The translations under genes and the position numbers were made by a program. The notes beneath the pieces are model-generated. The model had not been told where the DNA came from. It did no database searches and saw only the letters and a program-made list of their open reading frames with translations. 64,000 nt of DNA from Annona cherimola. Lineage: Eukaryota; Streptophyta; Magnoliopsida; Magnoliales; Annonaceae. The stretch covers positions 13,921,399 through 13,985,398 of the forward strand of contig CM059977.1 of assembly GCA_030490835.1 (NCBI GenBank). The letters run 5' to 3'. Positions within the stretch are counted from its first letter, which is position 1, and the number at the start of each line of letters is the position of its first letter. Shown piece after piece: positions 24,123 through 35,705 of this stretch.

Positions 24123-24233
24123 TTTCCTAACTTTCTCCTGCTTTAATTTGATGGTTTGTTGATATATACAGATTCTTTCCTCTTCCTCTCCCTTTTGTTA
24201 GTGTCCCTAGTCTAATGCATTTTAAGACATACA

Positions 24234-24246
24234 CATATATATAGAA
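24234..24246 (-). promoter_or_regulatory. TATA box of the isolated DUF1262 first exon
   Basis: Minus-strand TTCTATATATATGTG, about 115 bases upstream of the ATG at 24122, with a suitable distance for a short 5' UTR. Confidence 0.5.
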
Positions 24247-24289
24247 CAGCACAAGGGATGGCGGTGGAAGATAACTTCCCCTTCCCCGG

Positions 24290-25790
24290 AAATACAGACT
24301 CGTACGTAACTCGTTCCGTGCGACAAATGAGTCTTTGGGGAGACTGATTCCGGTCTGACCAGATTGAATTGGAATCCTCCCACTCGTTCTAGTTATTTGA
24401 GTTCAAGCTCAGATGTTGTGCTGGCGATTACCACTGATTACAATATCGTAATCAATTTTGGGCTAATATTCGAGCTTTCGATTGTCTTGGAACCGACTGA
24501 TTAATTCACAGAGAAGCAAATGCAACGATAATCTACCTTAACGTTCCCATTGTTATAAGATCATCTGATGGTCACTCCAAGGTGATTATATCACCTGACA
24601 CAATAACAGTCACGATTGACGAGCTCGATCTGACAAATTCGTGAAGATTTTTCGGCACGCACCGCGTAATCCTTAATTTCGCATTCCTTTATGAGCTATA
24701 ATTTATGCGACCATAGGTGACATTTTGTACTTTGAATTTTGACTTTCTGACATTTAACTGGTCAGAAAAAACTACCCGTATACGTGGGCACGCGAAGAGC
24801 ACCCAGGAAGTCCCGTGCAACTGCGCAACGCACTGTTTTCACCAGCTGTGCGACCTTGAATCAAAATCTGGATTGATGCTTATGTGTCGCAGCAGATTTA
24901 TTATAATTAAAAAAACTTTAACATAGAAAATAATAAATATAAATACAACTATCTTTTCTCTATTGATACTTGTTATCTTTTTGTCAGAATCATCATTAGC
25001 ACCCAATTAACATTTAGCACAAGATGAACAAGACGACTTACGAGAATTCTACACCTTCAACAGACTAATTAACCTACAGACAATCCAACATGAAGTTCCA
25101 AATCTCTTTCAACTTGAAATGATCCCGTCTATCCTTCCAATCGAGCTTGCCAAGGGCGGCCCATTAGACAATCCTCTTGATACTTCCAAAACATATTGCA
25201 AAATAACAACTCATCAACACCATAGCATTAACATACAATTCTTCATTCATATGATGAGCGTATTTAGCATTTGATAAAAATTTTAAAAGAACATTTTTTG
25301 CATCAGACTCTTTGAAATAAGAAAAGTGATATAATATAATAACTCTTTGAAATAAGAAAAGTGATATAATATAATAGGTGTAATGGTAGAAAAAGTTCAA
25401 ATAGATAGAATAGTTGTAAAAAATGACTGAAAAATATAATATTTTTTTTAGAAATATCTGAAAAATATGATAATTATTGAAGGTAAAAAATTTTACATTG
25501 AAAAATTTTAGATAAGTAATTTTTCATAATGACAAATGCAGCTTATGTTTCACCTCACTTCACATCTTTACACATAAAAAGAACATGAAATTTAATTGGA
25601 AGGACAATGAATACGAAACCTCCAAAATTCACTCTCATTTAGATTGTATCACAATGCAATACCAAACTCCTATCCATGATCTTATGATCAGTAAAGTCTT
25701 TCAATAAACACGTAACATCCCAACTTTCTTTGTCCAATCCATCCTAATTTAAACTTCTCCCCTCTCTTCAAATCCAGGGATTCATAATGT
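24290..25790. repeat. DUF1262 array: upstream flank plus 3' remnant of a lost gene copy
   Basis: Segments of this interval reappear in order at 27960-31640: 24290-24420 with 27960-28110 (GTGC-ACAAATGAGT, CTCGTTCTAGTTNTT), 24510-24780 with 28610-28870 (TTTTGACTTT-GAC-TT-AACT-GTCAGA), 24990-25200 with 31110-31290 (CAAACAATCCTCTTGAT-CTT) and 25540-25770 with 31400-31600. The last piece matches the region just beyond the DUF1262 pseudogene 3' end, so a former gene copy ended at about 25790 and its body is gone. An M1-like MITE interrupts at about 25265-25535. Confidence 0.7.
25265..25535 (+). mobile_element. MITE, M1 family, degraded, with internal 39-bp duplication
   Basis: M1-like interior (GTGATATAATATAATAGGTG, GAAAGTTCAAATAGATAGAA-like, AAAATATGATAATTATTGAA). 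ACTCTTTGAAATAAGAAAAG is repeated 39 bp apart. The termini are degraded. Confidence 0.55.
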
Positions 25791-25799
25791 ACTGCACAT

Positions 25800-27500
25800 G
25801 AGAATGAAGGGATCTAAATGGTTGATGTAGGGATGAAAATAGGGTGAGTTGACCTATGATCTTGGGTAGAGATTGTGCCTCATTATGGTGGGATTGATCA
25901 AAATTCGAGACCCATTATTCGTTTTTGGGGGCAAGAGCACTATAAGTGTAAAATATTTTTATAAACCATGCAATTTGCTTCCATGAATGGGTTGTGTTGA
26001 ACATATGTGTTTAACTTTATAATTTTTTAATGTGAATATAGTTCACATGAATATGCGTTTAACTTTGTAACTTATTTATGTACATATATTTTTATTTATT
26101 AATTACATAGATGTTGTTTAAGTCATTTCGTTAGCATTTGTCAACAAAATAAAAAGGTAGTTCAATATTATTTGCACATATCAATGATGAATATTATTAT
26201 TTTGTATTTAGCAGTTTTAACTATAATTCAAAATTTTACATCTATATTATATTTATTGAAGATAAACATGCATGTTCATCAAGGTTAAATTGTAAATAGA
26301 ATTATCAAAAAATATTTTACTGACACTATTATGATCATTATATTTTACTTTTACTGAATGTTAAAATATTGAAACATGTAACATTTAAATTTATCACAGT
26401 TGTAACTTTATATATATTTTTATGTGAAACTTTATATTAATATGCATATAAATTCTTAAAGTTATTATACTTTGATCCACTTTTCAACTCAATCTATTGC
26501 TTGGATATTGACTCATTGTTCCGAAATTCATTGCAAACAAGAACTGGTTCAATCTTGTTCTGATTTCGTATAAAAAATGGATTCAAATAAGATTTTTACA
26601 TAGTATGGTTAAGGTTAAGCACAATCCAATCTGCCCCTTTTTTCTCCCATAGTTGGATCAAGTGACAAGTTATGATCGACTGCAATCAAACAAATGGATG
26701 ACAATCCAACCACTCCCACATGTGTGTTGAATTAAGGATACTGCTTTGAATTACTTAAATGATCTCTAGACAGGCCTTGTAATGAGGAATTTGAAAAATA
26801 GATTAAAATGAAAATTTTCTATTATTGCACAACATTTTTTGAAATTTTCGTGAGAAACTATATGAAAATTAGAGTATTTGTAGAAAAAGTGGGCTTAATC
26901 TAAGGGAATTTTTATTTTTCATTTTAATACAAAACATATAAAAATTCAATCCGCACGCAACTTACTATCATCCATGTAAGGGTATTAATAGATTAAGTCA
27001 ACCTATTAACTCTTTTTTATAAGTAGATTAAGGTTGAATTTTTTTAAAATGGGTTTTAATTTGTCAATGCTCCTACCCATTTAATTAACTAAACAATTAA
27101 TGTGTCGACTATTTTCAACCCATCAATTTGTTTAATTTGCCTAACCCATTCAATCCGAATACAACCTGGTTACATATATATTTAAAAATATAAATTAATC
27201 AACAATTTTACTTTTTAATATATATTTTATCTAAATCTACAAAATTATTGTACTTAGGTGTCCGCGGTCCAATTGAGATTTTGACTAATTGCATATAACT
27301 TGTTCTACTAGTCATATTTATTTCGAGCTGCTAAGATTTTTTTATTTTTACAGGCATATTATTTATTTATTTCATGTGATTAATTAATAAATCAGTTTTC
27401 TTACAACTTATTAATAACTCATAACTCGTTATTTGAATGAATTATAAATAAATTAGGGTTTAAGTTTTTAATTAATTAATAAAAAGATTAAGGTTAAAAT
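25800..27500. other. AT-rich spacer, hAT-like debris, no gene seen
   Basis: It begins with TAGGGATGAAAATAGGGTGA near 25826 and contains TAAGGGTATTAATAGATTAA near 26976. Both resemble plant hAT terminal sequence, but neither has a matched opposite end or an 8-bp duplication that I can see. No coding signal. Confidence 0.4.
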
Positions 27501-27839
27501 TTTATAAATAAGCTAGAATTAGAATTTGGCTACAACTTGCCAAACCCAATCGATTGGACTGGCGTGGAGGGCGCTGCTTCCGGTGGCCGCTAATCTGGCA
27601 GTGGGTTTGAGCCCAAGACTGTGGATCGGGCCCAAACGCGAAAGTGGCGGTCGACTACTAGTGGAGCCCATCCCAGGTTTTGTGTTGCCCAATTCCAATA
27701 ATGCAATAAATTTGACTAAATTCTACTTGCAATTTTGCAAATATAACTTTTCAATTTTTTTATATGTTTTTTTATGTGCAAATAGGCATGGTATAAAGCG
27801 TCTTTCCAATATTGCGGGGGAGCTTTGTAAAATTCCTTA

Positions 27840-28180
27840 ATTCACACAAGCGAATTAAATAAATCCAAATAAATAACTTAGTACAAATACAAACAACGGT
27901 TACAACCCGTTACAATAATTCACACAGTACGTGAAAACATTGGACGTCAAATGTCTCTCGCCGTGTAAGATATTTTCCAGTGAAAGATTTCAGTCTCTCG
28001 CCGTATGGATGTAATCCGTTTCGTGCACCAAATGAGTTTGTGGGGAGAGTGCAAACTCTGGTGCTGGTCTCACCAGGTTTTGAGTTATAATCCTCAGACT
28101 CGTTCTAGTTGTTGAATTCAAACTCCGATGCATATAAAGATATTCCAGTGGAGCGGTTGTACGGTAAGTTACGGTGTAAT
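27840..28180. repeat. Fused flanks of a deleted DUF1262 copy
   Basis: 27840-27955 resembles the 3' flank of the intact DUF1262 gene (about 20010-20165: AAAATCACTGGATGTCAAAG against AAAACATTGGACGTCAAATG). From 27960 it resembles the upstream flank of the first exon at 24122. The gene body that should separate them is missing. Confidence 0.55.
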
Positions 28181-28319
28181 TGTCCAAAAACAGGGGCTCA
28201 TAAATTATAATTTATATAATTTATAGATAGATAAATAATTACATAAAATATCAATACATTTAAGTATATGTAAAACTTATTTTAAGACAATTGCGCTATT
28301 ACTTACGATGCAGTTGTCT

Positions 28320-28612
28320 TCACAGAAACACACATATATATTTTCTGATGGAAAGAAATCTGTTTCATTAGAGAGTCGATGTATAAAACATTAACGATCA
28401 TTCTTGGTGGGCATACTCACCAAACCTGACTAATTTCTGCCATGGAGGAAGCAAAAAATTGCTAAGTTATGTGCCACTTTGTTTCCCTCTCTCAACACGT
28501 GAAAATACATCACAGATCGGAGGAGCCTCAGCCAAAGTCTTGATCTCATCAATAAAAGAGCCCACCATTGACAAAATCGAGCTCTCACGTGCTAAGCCAC
28601 TCAGATAAGCAA
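28320..28612 (-). mobile_element. LINE RNase H fragment, antisense
   Basis: The minus strand encodes a broken RNase H C-terminus with VLREGNKVAHNLAIFC, the plant LINE signature (REGNKVAH-LA), followed by stop-containing sequence like a 3' UTR. It interrupts the duplicated DUF1262 flank, between matches to 24420 and 24510. Confidence 0.6.
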
Positions 28613-29106
28613 ATGCAGCAATGACCTACCTACTAATATTCCCGTTCAATTTAAATAATCTGACGTGCACTTCAAGGTGATTATCAACACAATAACAGCC
28701 AGGATTTCCTATCAATCTGACAGAGTCCTGAAGATTTCCGCATGTACCGGGTAATCCTTTCTTCTCCGATTTTTTTTAGACACAATTTGCTTGATGTTGT
28801 CGTACTTTTAATTTTGACTTTGGGACGTTGAACTCGTCAGACAAAGTACTTCGTCTATTTGTGTTGAACCTGATCATAAGATCTTCATGCGTCCGCCCAA
28901 AATCTCATTTTCAATTTTAAAATTTTTAAATAAAATTATTATATTAAATATATAATTTAGATACTAAGTTTTATTATTTTTAAAAGATGCATATAAATTT
29001 CTGTTTAAATTTGAAAAACATATATAAATATCTTTAAAAATAATGAAACTTGTTATCTGTGTTAAACACACCTATAGCTATACTTTTATGAAAAACAAAA
29101 AATTAA

Positions 29107-29317
29107 GAGCATGTTTTTTTCAACAAAAATTTCAAATTAAAACCTTTTATTTTTCATAACTACCATATTTTAAACTTATTTCTTCATATCTTCTTATATA
29201 ACTATTATATTTTTAATCATTTCCACATAATTATTCGTAAACTAACCTATCTATTTTAATTTTATTCACTTTACACCTCATTATAATGAAAAATTTTATC
29301 ACTTTTAAAATACATCC
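29107..29317 (-). mobile_element. MITE, M1 family, diverged, TAA target duplication
   Basis: Antisense M1 copy from GAGCATGTTTTTTTC to AAAATACATCC, with TAA on both sides (29104-29106, 29318-29320) and the CTAACCTATCTATTTTAA interior. Confidence 0.7.
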
Positions 29318-29752
29318 TAAATTGGCCGCTTAGAGGAATTGAAGCCTGCACAATTATGGTTCATTTGTACTCATACATAAGGGCCCCGTCTGGATTGCTT
29401 GTGAATCATACAAGAGAGTAGGGGTGGGAATCGGGCACCCCGACCCTATCATATTTTACAACGGGTCGGGTCAGGATTATGAACCCTGCGGGCGGGGCGG
29501 GTCAGGTCGTTTTTTTTTTATAAAATTGACGGGTTAGGGCGGACCTACCGGATCCCGGTCCACTTATACCCGTCCTAACTCGCTGACCCTTCTGCGTCCC
29601 CCTTGCTGCATCCAATTTCTTCCAAATTTTAATTTTAGGATTCAGATTCATAACCCACCAGCATAATCATCGTGTCAATTTACGGTCTGATTACGATTGT
29701 CCAGTTGCATGGAATGAAACGAAATTTGGATGAGAATGGAATTATTATATAT

Positions 29753-30190
29753 TATGGCAAATTCTACCCACACTTACAAATTTTATTCTTAATTATACTT
29801 ATATCATGAACTTAAAAAAAAAGTCTAAATATATATGTATACTACCTAAAATTTTATTTACTTTATTAAATATTTTTTGAAGAGGTTATTAGTTTCTTTG
29901 TAAAATGATGGATATGCTTTTAAAGCTCAAAATTCACATTGAAATTATATATGATTTTATAATTATAAAAGTATAAAAAATTCATTAGAATGTGAATTTT
30001 AGCCATATAATCATAATTAAAGCTCCACTATATTCGCCATTTTTAACAGCTTATTTAACAGATTCTTAATGTCGTAGGCGTAAAAGAAATTTTAGGCAAT
30101 ACATGCGGGTATATTTAAGATTTTTAAAAGTTTACGAGTATAAGTAAAATTATAAGTAAAATTTGTGAATATACGTGAAATTACCTTACA
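29753..30190. mobile_element. TIR element nested in the hAT transposon
   Basis: Left arm GGCAAATTCTACCCACACTT, right arm (reverse complement) GGTAATTTCACGTATATTCA; both continue into ACAAATTTT-TTCTTAATT/ACTTATAATT and ACTTATA. The arms are about 50 bp at roughly 70 percent identity by eye. A related sequence begins at 34064 (TTAGGGTAAACTTCATGTAT). Confidence 0.6.
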
Positions 30191-30387
30191 TAATAAAAAA
30201 TAAAAAAAATTCTTTTAATTCTAAATGTGACATCATTAATATTTTTGTTGAAGATAAACAACAAAAGACATGGAATGAATTCAAACAATTAGTAGTTTAG
30301 TATTCAAATTGTGAACAAAATTTTGAACGATGTATGTTTTATTAACTTGTTCTTATATAGGTGAATAAATATTCATGTTTTATTTAA

Positions 30388-30668
30388 GGGTGTGTTTGGG
30401 AATGTATAAAACTTTTGATGAAAAATTTTGGAGAGTAAAAGTTGTCAAATGATGTGATACGATAGGGGTAATGATGAGGAATAAAGATGATAAAGTTAAA
30501 ATATATAAGTTAATTGTATGGGTAGTTGTGTAGAAATGATTGAAAAGTAGGGTAGTTGTATGGGAAAATGTGAAAAAATAATTAAAAAATATGATAATTA
30601 TAGTGAGTGAAAAGTTTTAGATTGAAAAGTTTTAAGTTGACATTTTTTCCTCATTGCCAAACACACCC
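30388..30668 (+). mobile_element. MITE, M1 family, intact, TAA target duplication, inside hAT
   Basis: 281 bp, GGGTGTGTTTGGG to GCCAAACACACCC, flanked by TAA (30385-30387 and 30669-30671). It is the cleanest M1 copy here. Confidence 0.92.
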
Positions 30669-31559
30669 TAAGTATTTATGTTTTACTTTGACTGATTAGT
30701 AATAGATTGAAACATATAGTAGTTAAATTTAATATAGATTTGTCTTTATACTTGATAGATTCATAAATTCTTAAAAATTTCTTACTTGACCCGTAGTTTT
30801 TACCCAACCCATCATCCCAATATCGACTCGTTACCAATCCGAATTTTGTCCCGAGACCTACTAAAAAAAAGTAAGGGTCAAACCGACCTTGTCCTAACCC
30901 GGATAAAAATAAGAGTCAAACAAGATGGGTTTGGCACACCCTGACCCGTCCTGACCCGCCTCGATTCTCACCCCTACAAGAGACTCCCATTTCCGTACAA
31001 AAGATGAATATTAAAAATAATAAATTTAGTTAATATTATGAATTAGATAATCAATTGAATTCTTACTAATCTTCAATCAAAAATTTAAAATCAAAACAAG
31101 ATTAACAAGCCGTCTCTAAGCCACTCATTATCACCCATGAAAATTCTACACGATCAACATGGCAATTAAGCTATATACAATCTAACAATGATGTTCGAGA
31201 TCCATTTAAATGTCTTGAAGAACCCTACGAACTTGGTAAGGGTAGCCCATCAAACAATCCTCTTGATTCTTACAAAACAATACAAAATTTTCCGACACGT
31301 ACGATCGGCAGCTCAGACCTACAATTTTACATGCTTGCAGATCCAACATTTTGTACTCTGTTTGAACTCACAGATACACCTTCACAATTTGGAAGCATGA
31401 AATTGGGCAGGCACTCCAAGCGAATGTGAAACTTACAAAAGCTACCCCCATTTGGATTGGATCACCTGAGCGTGCCCGTAATTATAATGCAACGCCAAAC
31501 TCTTATCTATCTTCTCGATCAGGACAAAACATTTCTACAAACACACAGCAACCTAAGTA

Positions 31560-32110
31560 CCGAACTTCATCCATTCCTACCTAATTCGAACTTCTCCGGC
31601 CTTTCATCTTTCTACTTCCCATCAATCCAATCTCCTCTAAAAGCTCCCCAGTTCATTCTATCCACAACTTCCAGGCTGAATCCTACGCCCTCGCTATTAC
31701 CTGAACCCCTCAACAACATTGGAGATGGCTTCCTCTCCAAATACTGTTGCCGACTCCCTCTGCAGTCTCGCTCACTGTCATCGTTCGAGATGGGTCTCGT
31801 AAAACACGTACTGTTCCATATGGTCCTTTCAATACCACGCCCTCCTCATTCATAAACATGAAAGGGATGTACGTACCACGTCCCCACCCGGGCAGCGATG
31901 GACGATGCCTTACTTCACACTGGGAAGTCAAGTGACGCCAGTGTTCGCGGAGAGGCTGATCAATGCCATGTGCTTCATCCCTGTTGAAGTTCGTTGGAGT
32001 TTTGGGGCACCGATACCTCTCCTTCAGTGACGAGATAGCCGGAGTTGGGACCTTCGTGTGGGGAAGAAGCAGCAGCTTCAGGAGAGCTTCTATGCATTTT
32101 TCTACTTCTT
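31560..32110 (-). pseudogene. DUF1262 pseudogene
   Basis: Minus-strand remains of a third DUF1262 copy. A truncated exon 1 piece (SPEAAASSPHEGPNSGYLVT) runs almost directly into exon 2 sequence (NFNRDEAHGIDQPLREHWRH, then GTYIPFMFMNEEGVVLKG), so the exon 1 end, the intron and the exon 2 start are deleted. The downstream part (31565-31760) aligns with 20310-20540 of the intact gene at DNA level but is broken by frameshifts and stops. It closely resembles the isolated exon at 24122 in the GPNSGYLV block. Confidence 0.85.
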
Positions 32111-32148
32111 ACCTCTTGATTATGGATTCTTCCAAGGGTCTGCTGGAT

Positions 32149-32433
32149 TCATGATCGTAAATGTAGGTAGGAATGGATAGCTCTGCAAACCACTTGGAAT
32201 ATGTGGTGGTTAGCAGCTACGGTATAGGCGAGAAAAGTATGAGCAGCAGCTTTCGGAATTTCGAAGGATTGCACATTCACGTTCCTTTTGATGGGATTTT
32301 GTCCTCCACTTTCTTTTGAGTGGAGAATGTCATCATCCTCTATATCTGTGATTGCATCAGAAAACGACGAATTGGTGCGCTGGGAAAAAGGAACATTCCC
32401 AGCATGCTTTATGCATTGCTTTCTTCTATGCAT
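32149..32433 (-). CDS. Unrecognised ORF, 94 aa, possibly an exon remnant
   Basis: MHRRKQCIKHAGNVPFSQRT...SDAITDIEDDDILHSKESGG...AAAHTFLAYTVAANHHIFQ. An acidic stretch followed by a polar region; no family recognised. It lies just upstream of the DUF1262 pseudogene on the same strand, with no clear promoter. It may be chance or part of a lost gene. Confidence 0.2.
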   Translation of the reverse strand: MHRRKQCIKHAGNVPFSQRTNSSFSDAITDIEDDDILHSKESGGQNPIKRNVNVQSFEIPKAAAHTFLAYTVAANHHIFQVVCRAIHSYLHLRS

Positions 32434-32439
32434 GCTGTT

Positions 32440-33340
32440 GTTGTGCGGGAGTCTGGTTCAATTTTTAAATAAAGTACTAAAATCCATTATATTTCGTAAA
32501 TACATCCATAAAGTTATATCAAAACATTCTCATTGACACGACGTGGCTAGCACCAAAAAGAGTTGGGTGCCAAGTTCAATCCCCCATAGCCGCAAATCAT
32601 CAAAAAGAGTATAGTTAGTGGCATTGGTCTCCCTTAGTGTGTGGGAGTATCCACGGTATAGATAAATTTAGAAATATTCTTAGTAATATTATTAGCTGTG
32701 TATTAGAATATTGTAAGAAATTTGTAAGAATGTTTTAGAGCTAAGTTGAAAAAATGTCAATTGAGATAATTGTAAAATACGCATAAAAAAACATTCTCGT
32801 TTGATCAAAAAAAAAATTTCTCATGTAATTCACCCTTTTCAAAGTTATTGTGCTAGTTCATTAATTGATTTGTCCTCTTTGTTATATCACGGACTCATTG
32901 GCTCCTAATAAATGATAATATCCTCATTTCTTCGAGGGACTCCTTAGTTTAGTTGGAATAGAATTGGATTGGAATTTGAAGTCGGAGAAATAAGATTGTG
33001 ATATGAAGGGTGCATCTTTCGGAAGAAGGAAAAAATGTTGATGAAAAGTTTTTGAAATATATTGAGTAATGATGCAATATAATAGAGATAATAATTAGAA
33101 ATAAAGATAATAAAGTTGAAATAAATATGATAATTATAAAAGAAAATGAGAAAAAAAGTAGAGAGGAAAAGTTGGGGATTATTTTCTTTTTCTATTTGCC
33201 AAATACATGAGAAATATATATAATAAGGGAGAAAATAAGGTAGTTATTTATTGTGAAAAACCAATTTTAACTCATTTTATTTCATTTGTACGCGAAATAT
33301 AATATCTATTATTACATTTTCAATAGCCAATAATAAAAAT
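32440..33340. other. Spacer with possible SINE head and a degraded M1 MITE
   Basis: 32547-32650 has a tRNA-like look (GTGGCTAGCACC, then GTTCAATCCCCC) and may be a SINE head. 33030-33210 is a degraded M1 MITE (GATGAAAAGTTTTTGAAA to TTTGCCAAATACAT). No gene seen. Confidence 0.35.
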
Positions 33341-33345
33341 GGAGT

Positions 33346-33735
33346 AATGATTCAATACTTATGCAAGCATAGAGTACTCCATACCCACCCTTGGTTTTAA
33401 TTTTAAAAAATATTTTTGAAAATCTAAATCATCTCTTATGTTTATCCGTGTGAATTTATTTATGATTCCAAAAAAATTATGTATTTTAAACTTTGTTATA
33501 CAATATATACCATAAAATTTTCAAAATTGTCAATTGTTATAAATTTACTTTTAAAAGATGCTATTTTTTATGAGATATAAGTTTTCGATTAAATTTATTT
33601 TTGGTGGAATAATAAACAAGATGTGTTGTACATGATAGATAGTTTAAATTTAAAAAAGTACATTTTAATATTTAAAAACTAAGGATAAGCATGGATGACT
33701 CCATGGTTACATAAGTATTGAATTACTACTCATAA
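33346..33735. mobile_element. Foldback/TIR element, F1-related
   Basis: Left end AGTAATGATTCAATACTTATG, right end (reverse complement) AGTAGTAATTCAATACTTATG, continuing into GAGTACTCCAT / GAGTCATCCAT. The terminal TAATGATTCAAT is shared with the foldback element at 13905-14290. Confidence 0.75.
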
Positions 33736-34021
33736 AAATGACGTCAAAGCTTAATCGACTTTGCCAATATTGTGCATTGGGCTAAATTGATAAGATCTTA
33801 ATATAGAAATATGCCAAAAAATAATTAAAAAGTAAAAGTAATAATACAAAAAATGGCTTACTTTTTATGATAAAATTTTTGGTATCTCATTAAAAACCAT
33901 TTTACCCTACCATGTTAGTCAGATAAAATGGGAAAAGTGCACTTCTTTCATTCGCCATAATAATCATAATCATTACGCAAATGCTTTGAAATAAAAACAG
34001 TTGGTACATCCTGCCAAGTGC

Positions 34022-34062
34022 CTTGCGTGCCGATCCACGATGATGATGATGATTATTATTAT
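34022..34062. repeat. (GAT)n(TTA)n microsatellite
   Basis: A short trinucleotide run. A similar (TGA)n is the tail of the SINE at 7283, so this may mark another SINE end. Confidence 0.6.
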
Positions 34063-34063
34063 T

Positions 34064-34400
34064 AGGGTAAACTTCATGTATACCCACAAAAATTATCCAT
34101 AATTCCACTTATACTCATGAATTTTAAACAATTTCTTTCATACTCATAAATTTTTATCTTAATTTCACTTACACTCACGCCATCAGGGATTCATTAAATG
34201 GGCCTTCAGTCCCTTGTAAAATGACGAATACGTTTAAGCTTCAATATAATCTAAGTTTTTTTTTTTTAAAGTTAAAGATTAGTATTCAAATAGTATATGA
34301 TTATATAGTGGTAGGATTACTAAAAAAAAATTATTATAATATGAATTTTTAGCTATAAAATTATAATTAGGTATAAACATATTCATTATTCTCCAATCCG
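34064..34400. mobile_element. TIR-like element related to 29753-30190
   Basis: Shares AACTTCATGTATACCCACAA / CTTATACTCATGAA and CCTTGTAAAATGACGAATAC-type sequence with the element nested in the hAT transposon. The right end is unclear. Confidence 0.4.
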
Positions 34401-34475
34401 ACCTTGGCTTGTTTAAGACATAATGGGATGTATGAGATGAGGATGTAAAATGGAAAATGTGTTATTGTGTATTAA

Positions 34476-34705
34476 GGGTGTGTTGGTTTAAGACAAAAAC
34501 TTTTCAATAAAAATTTCAATTTTGAATATTTTCACTCTCTACCGTTATCTTATTTTTAATTATTTTCTCATATATTCTCATACAACTATCTTATTTTTAA
34601 TTATTTTTATATAATCATTCATACAATTCACATAATTATTTTAATTTTATTCCCTTTATTTTTTCATTTTTTTTTCATTTAAAAAACTTTTTAACCAAAA
34701 ACTTT
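34476..34705 (-). mobile_element. MITE, M1 family, right end truncated
   Basis: Starts GGGTGTGTTGG after TAA (34473-34475), with the TTTCACTCTCTACCGTTATC interior. The right terminus is missing. It abuts the truncated gene at 34770. Confidence 0.65.
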
Positions 34706-34769
34706 TCGTGAAGCACAAAGAGCTACCACAATCCAGTTCCAATAGGAAGAATATTCCGAAACTACAGAC

Positions 34770-35100
34770 CTCAATTGCGAGCGAATTGCTTAAAAAGAAC
34801 GCCAAGCCAGCGACGATGGCCAATATGGAGCACTCCACGAGTCGCAGAATGCTCTAGACAACGGCTCCGTCCACCGCTAGATCACGCTCGAACTCATCCC
34901 GTGGCTTCTACTTCTTCTTCCAGAATTCGGCCCGTTTGGGTGTCTTTGGCATGAAGCTTAGGATATTGGAGGCCAAATGCGCAGACGGCGGACTGAGGAG
35001 AGGAGGGAGCAGCGGAGAAGAAGTGAAAGGGATTGAAAAGAAAGACTGAGAGACGGGATTTTGTTGGGGCGCGGCGTGTGATGTGTCGCACATGCGCCAT
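34770..35100 (-). pseudogene. Truncated first exon of a plastid membrane protein (DUF2232-like), pseudogene
   Basis: Minus strand. An N-terminus rich in R, S, T and F (MAHVRHITRRAPTKSRLSVF...), resembling a transit peptide, runs to EEEVEAT. A frameshift and a TAG then separate it from SILRLVECSILAIVAGLAFF-LSNSLAIE, a hydrophobic segment ending at GAG|GTCTGT, a plausible donor. The hydrophobic block resembles what I recall of plastid DUF2232 proteins; this is uncertain. No later exon was found; an M1 MITE begins 65 bp downstream. Confidence 0.45.
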
Positions 35101-35705
35101 TGTCGTGATTTGGATAAAACGTGAACAGTGAACTGGGCCATCGCTGACCCATCATTAAGTTCTGGGTCAGGTCAGTCTGCATATGAGGCCGGTTAGAATG
35201 CAGAGATTTCAGCTCATGAAGGACCTGCTGCCGCACCTAATACCTATCATGATAAAAATAGAAAAAAGAAACTGTAAGAATATAAAAACATGTCAAGATG
35301 CTGTAAAGGAGTAAGATAGATATAACTAATTAAGATTAATTAAAGATCAACTTAAAAATAGGCTTTTACCCAAGTTTTGCGGCAAGTGCGCTTTTAGGTG
35401 CCGCTTCTATTATTCACATCAAACTCAAAGAAGCTAAAATAAACAGGGACGCGCCTTGATGAGGAAGGAAAATTAACAGGAAAAAGGTAAATGAGAATTT
35501 CTGGGATTTCTGGACGGTGCCTATTTATTCGGCGCACGGCTTTTCAGACGATCGGCGAACTGAAATTTGTTTGCTTGGAAGATCCTGGCCGTCTATCAGG
35601 TAGACGGTATGATTTGAGAATTGAGGCATGGAAGTTTTAGGACATCGGACACTCCCCATTCCACTGAGTGCATGGGTCCGAGCATCTGATCTCCGGTGTG
35701 CCGAC

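Larger units (their letters stand above)
29419..30976. mobile_element. Nonautonomous hAT transposon with 8-bp target duplication
   Basis: Inverted termini TAGGGGTGGGAATC and GATTCTCACCCCTA, flanked by CAAGAGAG (29411-29418) and CAAGAGAC (30977-30984), 7 of 8 matching. The terminal sequence and 8-bp duplication fit hAT. GGGTCGGGTCAGG / CTGACCCGTCCTGACCCG subterminal repeats sit at both ends. There is no transposase ORF. Two younger elements are nested inside (29753-30190 and 30388-30668); without them it would be about 0.84 kb. Confidence 0.9.

Noticed and set aside
27526..27840. 104-codon plus-strand ORF beginning MATTCQTQSIGLAWRAL
   Set aside because: No family recognised; it lies next to DUF1262 array flanks in AT-rich DNA and has no splice or promoter support.
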